Positions 6,788-6,945 of a stretch of DNA of 6,945 nt are shown piece by piece. The stretch is from the NCBI GenBank assembly GCA_937930135.1, contig CALGVO010000131.1, positions 1-6,945 on the forward strand, in the 5' to 3' direction. The notes beneath the pieces are model-generated. The model was given only the letters and a program-made list of their open reading frames with translations. It made no database searches and was not told the DNA's origin. Source of the DNA: an uncultured Synechococcus sp. Lineage in GTDB: Bacteria; Cyanobacteriota; Cyanobacteriia; PCC-6307; Cyanobiaceae. Each line of letters starts with the position of its first letter. The first letter of the stretch is position 1. Both the position numbers and the translations under genes were made by a program.

Positions 6788-6888
6788 GGCAGCGGGAACG
6801 ATGGGGGAATCCCCTTAGGTTTGAGTGGTATCGCCGGGACGTTCGCGTCGCAGGGCGAACGGTTTCCATCTTTGTTGACGGCCGCCCC
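6788..6888. promoter_or_regulatory. Divergent spacer between purD and the right-edge gene
   Basis: This 101-bp gap lies between purD (minus) and the reading frame starting at 6889 (plus), so it should contain the purD-nblS promoter. It holds a perfect 7-bp inverted repeat (6840-6861) and a shorter GGGGA-A-TCCCC palindrome (6804-6814). No convincing -35/-10 pair is visible on either strand. TTGACG at 6875-6880 is too close to the 6889 start to serve that gene in a standard layout. Confidence 0.5.
6840..6861. repeat. 7-bp inverted repeat in the purD divergent spacer
   Basis: CGTTCGC (6840-6846) and GCGAACG (6855-6861) are perfect reverse complements separated by 8 bases. The arms do not extend and there is no T-run on either side, so an intrinsic terminator is unlikely. 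A dyad in a promoter spacer could be an operator or an RNA hairpin in the 5' leader of purD. The orientation (GTTC...GAAC) is opposite to Gram-positive-type LexA boxes. No regulator can be named. Confidence 0.4.
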
Positions 6889-6945
6889 ATGGGGATCCAT
6901 GCCCTGCCCCTGACGCTGTTGCTTGCGGTCCAGCCCCAGCCCCAG
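6889..6945 (+). CDS. N-terminus of an unidentified, possibly exported protein (partial)
   Basis: ATG 6889 opens a frame that stays open to the right edge (19 codons): MGIHALPLTLLLAVQPQPQ. The hydrophobic stretch HALPLTLLLAV followed by a Gln-Pro repeat resembles the core and cleavage region of a short signal peptide, so an exported or envelope protein is plausible. No other ATG, GTG or TTG lies in this frame between purD and 6889. A second ATG at 6899 is in a different frame and hits a stop four codons later. There is no clear RBS. Too little is present to assign a family, and a chance open frame cannot be excluded. Confidence 0.45.
   Translation, partial: MGIHALPLTLLLAVQPQPQ

Overview
The window is a chromosomal segment from a unicellular picocyanobacterium, most likely a marine Synechococcus or Cyanobium-like strain. 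Three things point there. A complete kaiABC circadian-clock cluster is present. A NblS/Hik33-type sensor kinase sits next to it. The overall order rplU / kaiA-kaiB-kaiC / nblS-purD is one I recall from marine Synechococcus. The DNA looks GC-rich and densely coding. An intact kaiA argues against Prochlorococcus, which lacks a functional kaiA. The genus assignment rests on remembered gene order and protein similarity, not on a search.

Layout, left to right. Ribosomal protein L21 (rplU, minus strand) reads out of the left edge. A 163-bp divergent spacer separates it from kaiA, kaiB and kaiC, all on the plus strand. kaiA and kaiB overlap by 4 bp, and kaiB and kaiC are 66 bp apart. kaiC ends 6 bp from the end of a convergent gene, the sensor kinase nblS. 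nblS lies 24 bp downstream of purD on the minus strand, so purD and nblS probably share a transcript. After a 101-bp divergent spacer, a new plus-strand reading frame starts at 6889 and runs off the right edge. Its N-terminus resembles a signal peptide.

How the genes work together. KaiA, KaiB and KaiC form the post-translational oscillator. KaiA binds the KaiC C-terminal tail and promotes phosphorylation of KaiC. Fold-switched KaiB binds the KaiC CI ring, sequesters KaiA and lets KaiC dephosphorylate. All catalytic and phosphorylation residues I could check in KaiC are present, as are the fold-switch residues of KaiB and the C-terminal KaiC-binding/quinone-site residues of KaiA. NblS is a membrane histidine kinase of high-light and nutrient-stress signalling. 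In other cyanobacteria it signals to RpaB, a response regulator that intersects with clock output. PurD (purine synthesis) and L21 are housekeeping neighbours.

I found no mobile element, CRISPR array, tRNA, rRNA or clearly novel system. The points worth a second look are the single-operon arrangement of kaiA with kaiBC, C-terminal tails on KaiA and KaiB, the kaiC start and its orphan Shine-Dalgarno-like motif, the near-touching convergent ends of kaiC and nblS, an insertion in the NblS ATPase domain, and small inverted repeats in the two divergent spacers.
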